12,352 nt of DNA from Paludibacteraceae bacterium (GTDB lineage: Bacteria > Bacteroidota > Bacteroidia > Bacteroidales > Paludibacteraceae). The stretch lies in contig CANFFA010000028.1 in the NCBI GenBank assembly GCA_947445425.1, positions 1 through 12,352 on the forward strand, written 5' to 3'. The notes beneath the pieces were generated by a model. It was given only the letters and a program-made list of their open reading frames with translations, did no database searches and was not told where the DNA came from. Position 1 is the stretch's first letter. Every line of letters begins with the position of its first letter. Of this stretch, positions 6,901 through 12,352 are shown in pieces. Made by a program: the position numbers and the translations under genes.

Positions 6901-7763
6901 CCTAAAATGAAAATACCTGCATTAACAGTAGTAGTTCCGGTATAAGTATTAGCTCCAGAGAGTTTTAGCGAACCCGCAGCCGTTGCATTAACCGTTAACC
7001 CAATTCCGGCATCTCCGCTGATCACCCCCCCAAGGGTATAAGTACCGGTTCCACCAATGGTAATGGTACGGGTGGCATTGCCCAGTACTGTATTTGTATT
7101 GAATGTTAAATTTGCAGTCGAAAGTGCTGGAGAGACGGTTGATCCAAGGGTGAAATTACCACCGACATTGATAGCAGAATACTTCCCTGAAAAATCAGTG
7201 GCAGAACTGGCGGCAATCGTACCGCCATTGATATTTAAAGGAGCAAGTACTGCATTTCCCCCCATGGCATTAGTACCTGCGGCAACAATTGTGCCTGCAT
7301 TAAGTGTATATCCCCCACCAAAGTTGCCACCAAGTGTAACTAAAGTACCACTCCCATTTTTTGTTTGTCCGGCAGCAGCAACACCAGAAAAGCTCATAGC
7401 CGAACAATTAAATGTCTTACCCGCACTTACATCAATGACCATATTGCCGGTATTGTTATAATTCCGGATAATACCATTCGTTCTAGTAAAAGTAACATCC
7501 TGCGTCACATTAATTCCATAAAAAAAAACATCATTTGCTAAATTAGGGCTAGTGGTGATTATTGTATTGAAATTAGCAACACCCCCACCAGTTGCTACAA
7601 GTGCCGAAGTATAAGGTGCTACATCAGAAGTATTCCAATAACTTCCATCCAAAGTACCGCTGCTACCAAAATAGTTTTGGGTTTGAGAGTACAGTCTATT
7701 GCTCAAAATCACTAAACAAATGAATGAAAGCAAACTTGTTTTATATATTATATTTTTTTTCAT
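3945..7763 (-). CDS. Large PATR-repeat surface protein with Ig-like region and T9SS sorting domain
   Basis: The 1272-residue protein starts at ATG 7763, with a -7 box 21 nt upstream. Residues 1-26 are a Sec signal peptide (probable cut LYS|Q). Residues about 28-550 are autotransporter-associated beta-strand (PATR) repeats, e.g. SLKLSGANTYTGTTTV (265-280) and TWTLSAANTYTSFTSI (406-421), closing with GWTG...GTAGKIFVGS...GLTAGQLLQI...GEVVP (499-551). Residues about 558-644 (DDPSWRSGISSITVNGTTL) resemble the DUF1533/PF07550 type, and 652-770 an invasin-like Ig domain (CTAKDQYNNLVSG). Residues 771-1190 are less clear and include GWNLVGCPYLSNY (975-987), a form I know from Bacteroidota secreted proteins. 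Residues about 1195-1272 fit a T9SS type-A sorting domain (STIQIYDAFGRLLVSQ, VVRI, KIV), though its usual GxY is SIF. No autotransporter barrel is present. Probable surface structural protein or adhesin; ligand unknown. Confidence 0.85.
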   Translation of the reverse strand: MKKNIIYKTSLLSFICLVILSNRLYSQTQNYFGSSGTLDGSYWNTSDVAPYTSALVATGGGVANFNTIITTSPNLANDVFFYGINVTQDVTFTRTNGIIRNYNNTGNMVIDVSAGKTFNCSAMSFSGVAAAGQTKNGSGTLVTLGGNFGGGYTLNAGTIVAAGTNAMGGNAVLAPLNINGGTIAASSATDFSGKYSAINVGGNFTLGSTVSPALSTANLTFNTNTVLGNATRTITIGGTGTYTLGGVISGDAGIGLTVNATAAGSLKLSGANTYTGTTTVNAGIFILGSSSALGTVDGATEIASGANLDLGGINYSTAEPLIINGTGIAGGGTVRNNSASAATFSGPITFGASGTGMFATSLGTINLTNTISGTGNLTLGGNGSNGGVITGVISNTGAIDKLGTSTWTLSAANTYTSFTSIGAGTLCLGASGVIPDGSTVVFGGGTLSTGATSGYSETVGLMNLTDNSTLGLGTGAHTLSFLDSHGVSWTAGTILTITGWTGTAGISGTAGKIFVGSNSSGLTAGQLLQIVFSDGASLAAAQILNTGEVVPVGTQAALTLTASPTATVDGTFDITFTDDPSWRSGISSITVNGTTLSSSAYDKTVAGQITFNPALSTLLQTAGSKTIVVLSVGYNNSTVSQTIAVGAPSSNSTVSINTPLARSTASTITCTAKDQYNNLVSGYNFKYDLTITDADATTDESFLVDGTSRTSSINDVVVVAATNGSGVATFSVTPAATVDAGDGISIQLQLTNGSTNVGSALSYSNFKVTGASTISGLGLTTGSDITVSSGGVLTVDASASVKTVTVGTGGKLNFHASTPYTLTIAGDVVLKSDATTSFSLYLGAGGLTVSGNVYYDKLMDGSQWYFLAFPCNINMTTTPIIKADGSAMTVGTNIFIKYYNGMTRANLAAGSNWKTMSAGTTLKKDTGYIYGLPDGQGPYYVRFPLTTALVASESVHNVAVALNAGTAGAAAIHQGWNLVGCPYLSNYTATGINTNLLTLFCEGYYYATFTRAELGTIAPFTAYFIQADASLVSSNLTFDITSRQTVKSSVSTDLSDEIRFNITSSSGTDKTNLIIDDTQSPDYQIGHDMVKWMNTGTAKPQIYSVLNGNSFAYNALPIENVQALPLGIYSNTPGDCIINADASQAPGISQLLLTDNSNGVCTDLLISEYHFSIPSAGVDNTRFSINAYRLATMNQIKATGIDVPNMLFNEGKLMLNGLPVQSTIQIYDAFGRLLVSQVASGNSLTINLPLKSIFVVRIQSNSHTWIRKIVSK

Positions 7764-7783
7764 AATAGCTCAAATTAGTCTTG

Positions 7784-7791
7784 CAAATATA
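7784..7791 (-). promoter_or_regulatory. -7 promoter element of the 1272-aa PATR gene
   Basis: On the minus strand 7791-7784 reads TATATTTG, a perfect TAnnTTTG, ending 20 nt before the start codon. No TTG lies near 19 bp upstream; the nearest are at 12 and 28 bp, so the -33 part is weak or missing. The gene may need an activator. Confidence 0.5.
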
Positions 7792-7906
7792 ACGATTTAC
7801 TTTCAACTAGTAATCTCACAAATAAAAATGTTTCATTAACAAAGAAAACAGTAGCATATTCTTACCCAAATATTTAATTTAAATAATTGTATCGGTAATG
7901 GGATAG

Positions 7907-8091
7907 ATATAATGTCGTATTATTTTGTTCGCTCGAGAAATATTATTTTAACGCAAAGATGCTAAGGTGCTAAGACGCAAAGAGATTTATATACTGTATA
8001 TCTAAACTTTGCGACTTCAAAACTTAGCTTCTTGGCGTTAAAAAATATTAAAATGACATTTTGAAGTACGCTAGATAATACGACATTATAT
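7907..8091. mobile_element. 185-bp MITE-like palindromic repeat with octamer arrays
   Basis: Perfect 17-bp terminal inverted repeats, ATATAATGTCGTATTAT at 7907-7923 and its complement at 8075-8091, enclose a near-palindrome. The left arm has four tandem 8-bp units at 7951-7982, fitting (A/G)(C/T)GC(A/T)AAG. The right arm has four matching units on the other strand at 8007-8038, all ending in AAG; three of the four match their left partners at 7 of 8 bases. The centre (7983-8006) is itself nearly palindromic (ATATAC-T-GTATAT). No coding capacity and no clear target-site duplication are visible. Repeats of the form ACGCAAAG occur in many environmental genomes as far as I recall. It is best read as a non-autonomous MITE or interspersed palindromic repeat; mobility is not shown. 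Confidence 0.6.
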
Positions 8092-8128
8092 TGTTCTAAT
8101 TACTTAATAAGGAAGCTGAATTGACATT

Positions 8129-9367
8129 TTATTTCTTTCGTATCGGAAGCTCTAGACTAAAGGGTATCTCCTTGCGAAGCATTTTCGTAGCTTCACCTGT
8201 TAACCAGAGATAATAATCATTTCCAAGGGATTTTTCAAGTGCCACAAATTTACTATCCCCAACCGGTACTTCAGAAGCGCCCTTAAAGATGGCCGTACCT
8301 TCGTCCATCTCATCAAACATCGCCACGTAAAGCATTTCACACTTAGCTTGTATAGCGCCCGAAATTTGCTTCCAGAAAAATGATCCGCCATTTCTATGTA
8401 TCTGCTTTGTCTGTTCCCCTTTCATGTTTCTCCAGGAAAAACCGGGAAAAACAAGTGGTGCATAATCAATATGATTAGCTTTACACCATTCTAAATCTTT
8501 TGGAATCAATGTCGAAAACCCAGGATAGCTTTTTTCATCGTATCGCCCAACAAACCAAGGTATTAAAATATCACATTTTTTAATGGTTAAATGCAATGCC
8601 TGATCATTTTCAGTATCTCCGTTCAACTCACGCCAACGCGTTGGAACGCCAATCATGATACTATACCCCCGTTTCAGGAGCCCATCAATCAACTCGTTGG
8701 CATCATTCAGTCCGTATGCACGATTATCGTTAAAACCGACCCCCCAAATACAGACCAGCGGTTTCTGGTTGTGGTAAAGATACGATGCACATTTTTTGTG
8801 GTTTTTAAAATTGTATTTAGCAGCTAAATCATCCATATCCGCTAGAACAGCTTGTGCTTTTCCGGCTTTCATTCCGCTTAAATCGTACATTACACAGATG
8901 GATCTGTTGTACTTTTCAGCTGCCAACATTGCCGAGTTGAATACTTTGTTAAAATGTAACAAGCCTTGTGGTTTACTCACTTCAGAAACAAACCGTTGCA
9001 TAAAAACCCCGTCAATACCATACTCCTTCATCCAACGAAAATGGGTAAAAACAGTAGATTCATCGGCCGAACTAAATACTTTTGCAGGAGAACCATCTGC
9101 AAAAGAAAATTCAGTGGGATAAGTAGTAGTGTACTCAGACACATCCGGCCAAAGATCAATATTACAAGAGCCGGGCTTGAAGCCTTGCTTGCCTGAATAA
9201 TGTTTCCAATCCCTATTTGACCCATCGGTGGGAGTATTGAACCATCCTTGATATCCCGCCATTACCAAGCCCTTGTAACTATCAAAAGTACGGTGGTTTT
9301 GAGCTGTTGTAGATCCTGTTTTAAAACTAAATAAGAGAACGGTTAAAATAAGAATGTAATTTTTCAT
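8129..9367 (-). CDS. Secreted GH99/GH71-like glycoside hydrolase
   Basis: The 412-residue protein starts at ATG 9367 with a Sec signal peptide (1-22, probable cut TTA|Q). The mature part begins GLVMAGYQGWF (33-43), then WKHY, NIDLWPDVSEY (69-79) and FRWMKEYGIDGVFMQRF (110-126), the usual opening of GH71/99-like proteins in Bacteroidota. Residues 350-360 (MFDEMDEGTAI) hold Glu353 and Glu356 in the E-x-x-E spacing of the GH99 catalytic pair (NEWHEG in characterised endo-alpha-mannanases). GH99 enzymes cut internal alpha-mannosidic bonds; here the flanking residues differ (DEMDEG), so the substrate is open. The family is often labelled vaguely as xylosidase/arabinosidase. No T9SS tail and no lipobox are seen, which suggests a periplasmic location. 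It lies between two PATR/T9SS genes on the same strand. A 14-bp inverted repeat sits 30 bp upstream. Confidence 0.82.
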   Translation of the reverse strand: MKNYILILTVLLFSFKTGSTTAQNHRTFDSYKGLVMAGYQGWFNTPTDGSNRDWKHYSGKQGFKPGSCNIDLWPDVSEYTTTYPTEFSFADGSPAKVFSSADESTVFTHFRWMKEYGIDGVFMQRFVSEVSKPQGLLHFNKVFNSAMLAAEKYNRSICVMYDLSGMKAGKAQAVLADMDDLAAKYNFKNHKKCASYLYHNQKPLVCIWGVGFNDNRAYGLNDANELIDGLLKRGYSIMIGVPTRWRELNGDTENDQALHLTIKKCDILIPWFVGRYDEKSYPGFSTLIPKDLEWCKANHIDYAPLVFPGFSWRNMKGEQTKQIHRNGGSFFWKQISGAIQAKCEMLYVAMFDEMDEGTAIFKGASEVPVGDSKFVALEKSLGNDYYLWLTGEATKMLRKEIPFSLELPIRKK

Positions 9368-9397
9368 GGTGTAATTTTTCAGTATAGTTTAAACATA

Positions 9398-9435
9398 GAC
9401 TCAGATTATGCAACAAATTAAGCATAATCTGAGTC
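9398..9435 (-). promoter_or_regulatory. 14-bp perfect inverted repeat upstream of the GH gene
   Basis: GACTCAGATTATGC (9398-9411) and its exact complement (9422-9435) flank a 10-nt loop. On the minus strand the structure lies 100 bp after the stop of the 622-aa gene and 30 bp before the hydrolase start. It overlaps the start of a weak -7-like TATGTTTA (9397-9390). No T-tract follows, so it may be an operator, an attenuator or a non-canonical terminator. Confidence 0.55.
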
Positions 9436-9490
9436 CTAAATAAAAGTTTATCTAATCGTTTTGTATAAGACACAATTAGCAAACCTACAA

Positions 9491-9517
9491 ATATCTTCCT
9501 ACCTCATAAAAAGATAT
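9491..9517 (-). repeat. Short hairpin after the 622-aa PATR gene
   Basis: ATATCTT (9491-9497) and AAGATAT (9511-9517) pair around a 13-nt loop, 18 bp after the stop codon. The stem is AT-rich and weak and no T-run follows it on the minus strand. It could protect the 3' end of the mRNA or be chance. Confidence 0.3.
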
Positions 9518-9535
9518 GGAATTCTAAAAAAATGA

Positions 9536-11404
9536 TTAGCGAATCACCTTAAAGGTTTTTGATCCAACTTTCACGATATAAAACCCTTTTTGATTCAATA
9601 CAATCGTGTTATCTGAACTATCCATCAATTTAGAGGAAATAAGCATTCCGTTACCATTATAAATACTTACGAGCACTTTTTCTTGTAAGCCGATAATGTT
9701 CAAATTTCCATCTTTAAGTAGTGAAACAGTAACTGAGCTAAGATCGATATCGTTAATTCCAGCAAGTGTTGAAGGAACAAGTTCACCGGTAGATAAGAGA
9801 GCTGCACCCGTTCCAAAACCTGCAAAATTAATTTGTGCCAATTGAGCCGGTGTTAATGCATTTGCATCAGTACCCACCATTATTTTACCTGCAGTACCAC
9901 TTTGTCCAACAGAGCCAGTCCAACCTGTAATGGTAACCGTTTTTGCAGCAGTCCAAACAGCTGCAGCACTTTTTGCAAATGTCAAGGTGTGAGCACCTGT
10001 TCCCAAGGCAATGGTTGAATTATCATATACAGTCAATGTACCCAGCGCTTCAGAAAAACCAACTGTAGCACCGGTTTTTAAAATACCACCTAAAGAGAGG
10101 GGGCTATTATCAGGAATTACACCCGCAGCACCAAGAATTAAAGTTTTAGCAGGTATAATTTTTGTTGAATCTGTATAGGTATTTGCACCAGAGATTGTCC
10201 AAGTACCGTTGACTATTTGCAATCCTCCGTGTACCGAAACAACTCCACTCACTGAACCACCTTGTACCCCTGCAAGCGACAATCTACCGATCCCATCAAT
10301 GTTATTCGTTAGATTCAGTTTACCTGCCGCTCCATTAATACTGCTGCCTGTAGTTATTGTAATTGGGCCATTAAAAGTAGCCTCGATAGCTGAGTTATTC
10401 GAAATTGCAGCAAATCCAGATCCGCCGTTTAGGGTCACCGGTTCAGCAGCTGTATAATTTATACCATTGATGTCCAACGTACCACCATTTACAACTGTAC
10501 CTGCAGCTGTTGATCCCAATGCAGTAACACTACCCAACTTGAGCATCGCATAATTACCAATGGTAGTAAGCCCTTGGTAGCCACTATTATCACCCATTAA
10601 TCTCAGTGAACTTAAGACAGAACCAGTCGTTAAAGTTGAATTCAGTGTTAAACCCACATTTGCATCGCCACTCATATTACCATTAAAAGTCACCAAGCCT
10701 GTTCCACCCATTGTGATGGTTCGTGTTGCTGATCCCAATGACACCGGTGCAGTTGCTGCAAAAGAGAAAGCTGCAGTTGCTATTCCACCTCCAGAAGTAA
10801 CTCCTCCGATTGTAAAGTCAGCACCAATATTAACTCCTGTAGCTCCAAAGGCGTAATTTCCGGCAGCGCCAATTGCTCCACCATTTATTGTTAATACACC
10901 ATTACCAAAAGCACCTGCAGCTTTTGTGGTTACCGTTCCTGAATTTAAAGTGAAACCACCGAGATATCCGTTCCCTGCAATGGCCAATGTCCCAGCACCA
11001 TCTTTAATAATACCGTGATTAGTTCCTGCATTAGCAACCAGACCTTGTGTACCTAAATCTAATAATTTACCACTCGCTACACTAAAAGAAACTGGAGAAG
11101 AAGCATTTAAAGCACCCGTACCGATTACAGATCCTGCTGTAAAAGTTACATTTTCATTGGCCACAATTCCACCAATTGTCATATTAGCTGTGGGAAGTAT
11201 GATGGTAGACACTTGGTCGAAATGAGCAATATCGCCTGCAGTCCATGCTACAGCTTTGGTACGTGCTGCATCTGAGAACCATGGTGCACCGGTATTCCAA
11301 GTACCTGCAACACCCCAAAATAAATCTGCTGCAAAAGCAGAAGGAGAAAAAAGTGTAATACTAGTCAATGCTACAAGCATTGACTTTTTTAAAATTGTAG
11401 TCAT
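9536..11404 (-). CDS. PATR-repeat surface protein with T9SS sorting domain
   Basis: The 622-residue protein has a clear signal peptide (1-25, SAFA|AD). It opens with LFWGVAGTWNTGAPWFSD (28-45), the usual first strand of autotransporter-associated (PATR) proteins. PATR-type repeats follow to about 545, e.g. TWTISGANTYTDSTKI (401-416). They close with GWTG...GTAGKIMVGTD...LTPAQLAQINF...GELVP (494-544), the same block as in the 1272-aa protein. The tail, about 550-622, fits a short T9SS type-A sorting domain (LVSIYNGNGMLISSK, KGFYIVKVGSKTFKVIR). There is no autotransporter barrel, so export by T9SS and surface anchoring are inferred. It is a close paralogue of the gene upstream, with gaps of 117 bp to that gene and 168 bp to the hydrolase. 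I found no perfect promoter for it. Function: probable surface structural protein or adhesin, ligand unknown. Confidence 0.85.
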   Translation of the reverse strand: MTTILKKSMLVALTSITLFSPSAFAADLFWGVAGTWNTGAPWFSDAARTKAVAWTAGDIAHFDQVSTIILPTANMTIGGIVANENVTFTAGSVIGTGALNASSPVSFSVASGKLLDLGTQGLVANAGTNHGIIKDGAGTLAIAGNGYLGGFTLNSGTVTTKAAGAFGNGVLTINGGAIGAAGNYAFGATGVNIGADFTIGGVTSGGGIATAAFSFAATAPVSLGSATRTITMGGTGLVTFNGNMSGDANVGLTLNSTLTTGSVLSSLRLMGDNSGYQGLTTIGNYAMLKLGSVTALGSTAAGTVVNGGTLDINGINYTAAEPVTLNGGSGFAAISNNSAIEATFNGPITITTGSSINGAAGKLNLTNNIDGIGRLSLAGVQGGSVSGVVSVHGGLQIVNGTWTISGANTYTDSTKIIPAKTLILGAAGVIPDNSPLSLGGILKTGATVGFSEALGTLTVYDNSTIALGTGAHTLTFAKSAAAVWTAAKTVTITGWTGSVGQSGTAGKIMVGTDANALTPAQLAQINFAGFGTGAALLSTGELVPSTLAGINDIDLSSVTVSLLKDGNLNIIGLQEKVLVSIYNGNGMLISSKLMDSSDNTIVLNQKGFYIVKVGSKTFKVIR

Positions 11405-11462
11405 AAGATTTTTATTTAATTGTTTTGATTAATTTATCTCTAAAATTTAAAAAGAACTATTT

Positions 11463-11513
11463 CTTGCACCGGGTAAAGTTCGCTATTAAGTATCAACAGA
11501 TACCCAGTGCAAG
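11463..11513 (-). terminator. Terminator-like hairpin after the right-edge PATR gene
   Basis: Arms 11463-11475 (CTTGCACCGGGTA) and 11501-11513 (TACCCAGTGCAAG) pair over 13 bp with one mismatch that becomes G-U in RNA. On the minus strand the stem is followed by a T-rich stretch that starts about 8 nt later. Inside it, GTATC (11490-11494) and GATAC (11499-11503) form a competing 5-bp hairpin that shares bases with the long stem. It lies 8 bp after the stop codon and 58 bp before the start of the 622-aa gene, so it may only partly block read-through. Confidence 0.6.
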
Positions 11514-11521
11514 TATGAAAA

Positions 11522-12352
11522 TTATTTAATTAGTTTAAAAACCTTGTCGTTTAATTTTACAATGTAAAGCCCTTTTTGATTTAAAATGATTGGAGCATCA
11601 CTTGGTTGAATCATTTTGGAAACTAACAACAAGCCATTGGTATTGTAAACATTTAACATCGCAGTAGTTTGTAATCCAACAATAGTCAAAGTACCATCTT
11701 GATTGATAGAAACATTCACTTTTTGCAGTTCACTGTTTTCCAATGCAGTAGCTAAATCGTTTGGAATCAACTCTCCATTTGATAAAAGTGCAGCGCCTGC
11801 AGAATAACCAGTAAATGTAATCTGTGCCAATTGAGTAGAAGTTAAGCCGCTATTATCAGTACCAACAAATACTTTACCTGCAGTACCACCCTCCGAAGGA
11901 GATCCGGTCCATCCTGTAATGGTCAGTGTTTTTGCTGCTGTCCAAGCCACAGAATGGCTATCCGCAAAAGTCAAGCTATGTACACCAGTACCCAAAGCGA
12001 TTGTTGAGTTATTGACAGATAATTGTAATGTTCCTGCAGTTTCTGAGAAGCCGGTTGTTGCTCCGGTTTTTAAAGTTGCATTGCTAAGTATGACTGCACT
12101 TCCATTGGGTATAACTTCTGAAGCACCCAATGTGAGTGTTTTACCTGATGTATTGATAGAGGTTGATCCAGTGTAGGTATTCGCACCCGAAATGGTCCAG
12201 TTACCTAATGTTACAAGTGATCCGGTCATTGACATAACGCCACTAACAACACCGCCTGTACCACCACTAATGGTTAAAGTACCTATACCATTTATTGTAT
12301 TTGTCAAATACACCAATCCTACACCACCTGCAACTACAGATGCACTACCCAA
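11522..12352 (-). CDS. PATR-repeat protein with T9SS sorting domain, C-terminal part (runs off right edge)
   Basis: The frame is open from the right edge for 277 codons and ends with TAA at 11522; the true start lies outside the window, and the leading TTG is not a start. The visible part holds a PATR repeat, NWTISGANTYTGSTSI (51-66 of the visible residues). It also has ALGTGVHSLTFADSHSVAWTAAKTLTITGWTG (about 119-150) and GTAGKVFVGTD...LTSTQLAQITF...GELIP. The tail (about 205-276) matches the T9SS sorting domain of the next gene closely (LNVYNTNGLLLVSK, LNQKGLYIVKLNDKVFKLIK). The two genes are clearly tandem paralogues. A hairpin lies 8 bp after the stop. Probable surface protein; function unknown. 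Confidence 0.85.
   Translation of the reverse strand: MGSASVVAGGVGLVYLTNTINGIGTLTISGGTGGVVSGVMSMTGSLVTLGNWTISGANTYTGSTSINTSGKTLTLGASEVIPNGSAVILSNATLKTGATTGFSETAGTLQLSVNNSTIALGTGVHSLTFADSHSVAWTAAKTLTITGWTGSPSEGGTAGKVFVGTDNSGLTSTQLAQITFTGYSAGAALLSNGELIPNDLATALENSELQKVNVSINQDGTLTIVGLQTTAMLNVYNTNGLLLVSKMIQPSDAPIILNQKGLYIVKLNDKVFKLIK

Larger units (their letters stand above)
7764..8128. other. 365-bp intergenic region upstream of the PATR gene
   Basis: It contains the -7 element at 7784-7791, about 115 bp of AT-rich DNA with no visible structure, and the 185-bp palindromic element at 7907-8091. The last 37 bp lead to the stop of the upstream hydrolase gene. I see no coding frame. Apart from the palindromic element there is no terminator for the hydrolase gene, so the element may end that transcript. 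Confidence 0.5.

Noticed and set aside
5995..7461. Plus-strand open frames at 5995-6180, 6562-6822 and 7057-7461
   Set aside because: They lie antisense to the PATR repeats, and their Val/Pro-rich translations are what Gly/Thr/Ala-rich repeats give when read backwards. No promoters or known domains were seen.
7951..8038. CRISPR or coding repeat from the octamer arrays
   Set aside because: The units are contiguous 8-mers without spacers, mirrored in two arms, and no open frame uses them.
8200..9225. Short frames on both strands within the hydrolase gene
   Set aside because: All lie inside the GH99-like coding sequence in other frames and have no recognisable content.
10209..12176. Plus-strand open frames at 10209-10457 and 11919-12176
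   Set aside because: These are antisense shadows of the two right-hand PATR genes, with the same biased composition.

Overview
The window looks like a low-GC chromosomal segment from a member of the Bacteroidota, probably the order Bacteroidales. Four signs point there: several start codons are preceded by the Bacteroidota promoter form TAnnTTTG, in two cases with TTG/TTTG exactly 19 bp upstream; leaders are A-rich with little Shine-Dalgarno sequence; the HU protein carries the arm typical of that phylum; and three large surface proteins end in type IX secretion (T9SS) sorting domains. The genus cannot be fixed from the sequence. No rRNA, tRNA, transposase, integrase or CRISPR array was seen.

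Layout, left to right. (1) Positions 1-2402 hold two divergent AAA_14/DUF4143-type ATPase genes: the start of one on the minus strand running off the left edge, and a complete one at 983-2179. They are separated by about 680 bp of AT-rich DNA containing repeats. (2) A small HU-family DNA-binding protein gene (plus strand, ending at 2711) has a strong promoter that overlaps its only ATG; translation may start at an ATT codon. (3) From 2906 to the right edge all genes are on the minus strand: a secreted SUMF1/FGE-like protein without the catalytic cysteines; a 1272-aa autotransporter-repeat (PATR) protein with a T9SS tail; a secreted GH99/GH71-like glycoside hydrolase with a plausible catalytic E-x-x-E pair; a 622-aa PATR/T9SS protein; and the C-terminal 276 residues of a third PATR/T9SS protein.

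How the genes may work together. The three PATR proteins share one module (passenger-type beta-strand repeats ending in a conserved GWTG...GTAGK...GTD...QLAQI...GELVP block). None carries an autotransporter barrel; each ends in a T9SS-type tail, so they are probably exported by T9SS to the cell surface. The largest has about 640 extra residues between this module and its tail. The hydrolase between two of them has a signal peptide but no T9SS tail, so it is probably periplasmic or otherwise envelope-located. A link between the surface proteins and glycan use is an inference from proximity only. Hairpins or terminators separate most of the minus-strand genes, so this is more a cluster than one tight operon.

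The most unusual non-coding structure is a 185-bp near-palindrome at 7907-8091. It has perfect 17-bp terminal inverted repeats, and each arm holds four tandem 8-bp units ending in AAG. It resembles a MITE or interspersed palindromic repeat. I found no convincing new multi-gene system; the better leads are this element, the HU start codon and the pairing of PATR passengers with T9SS tails.
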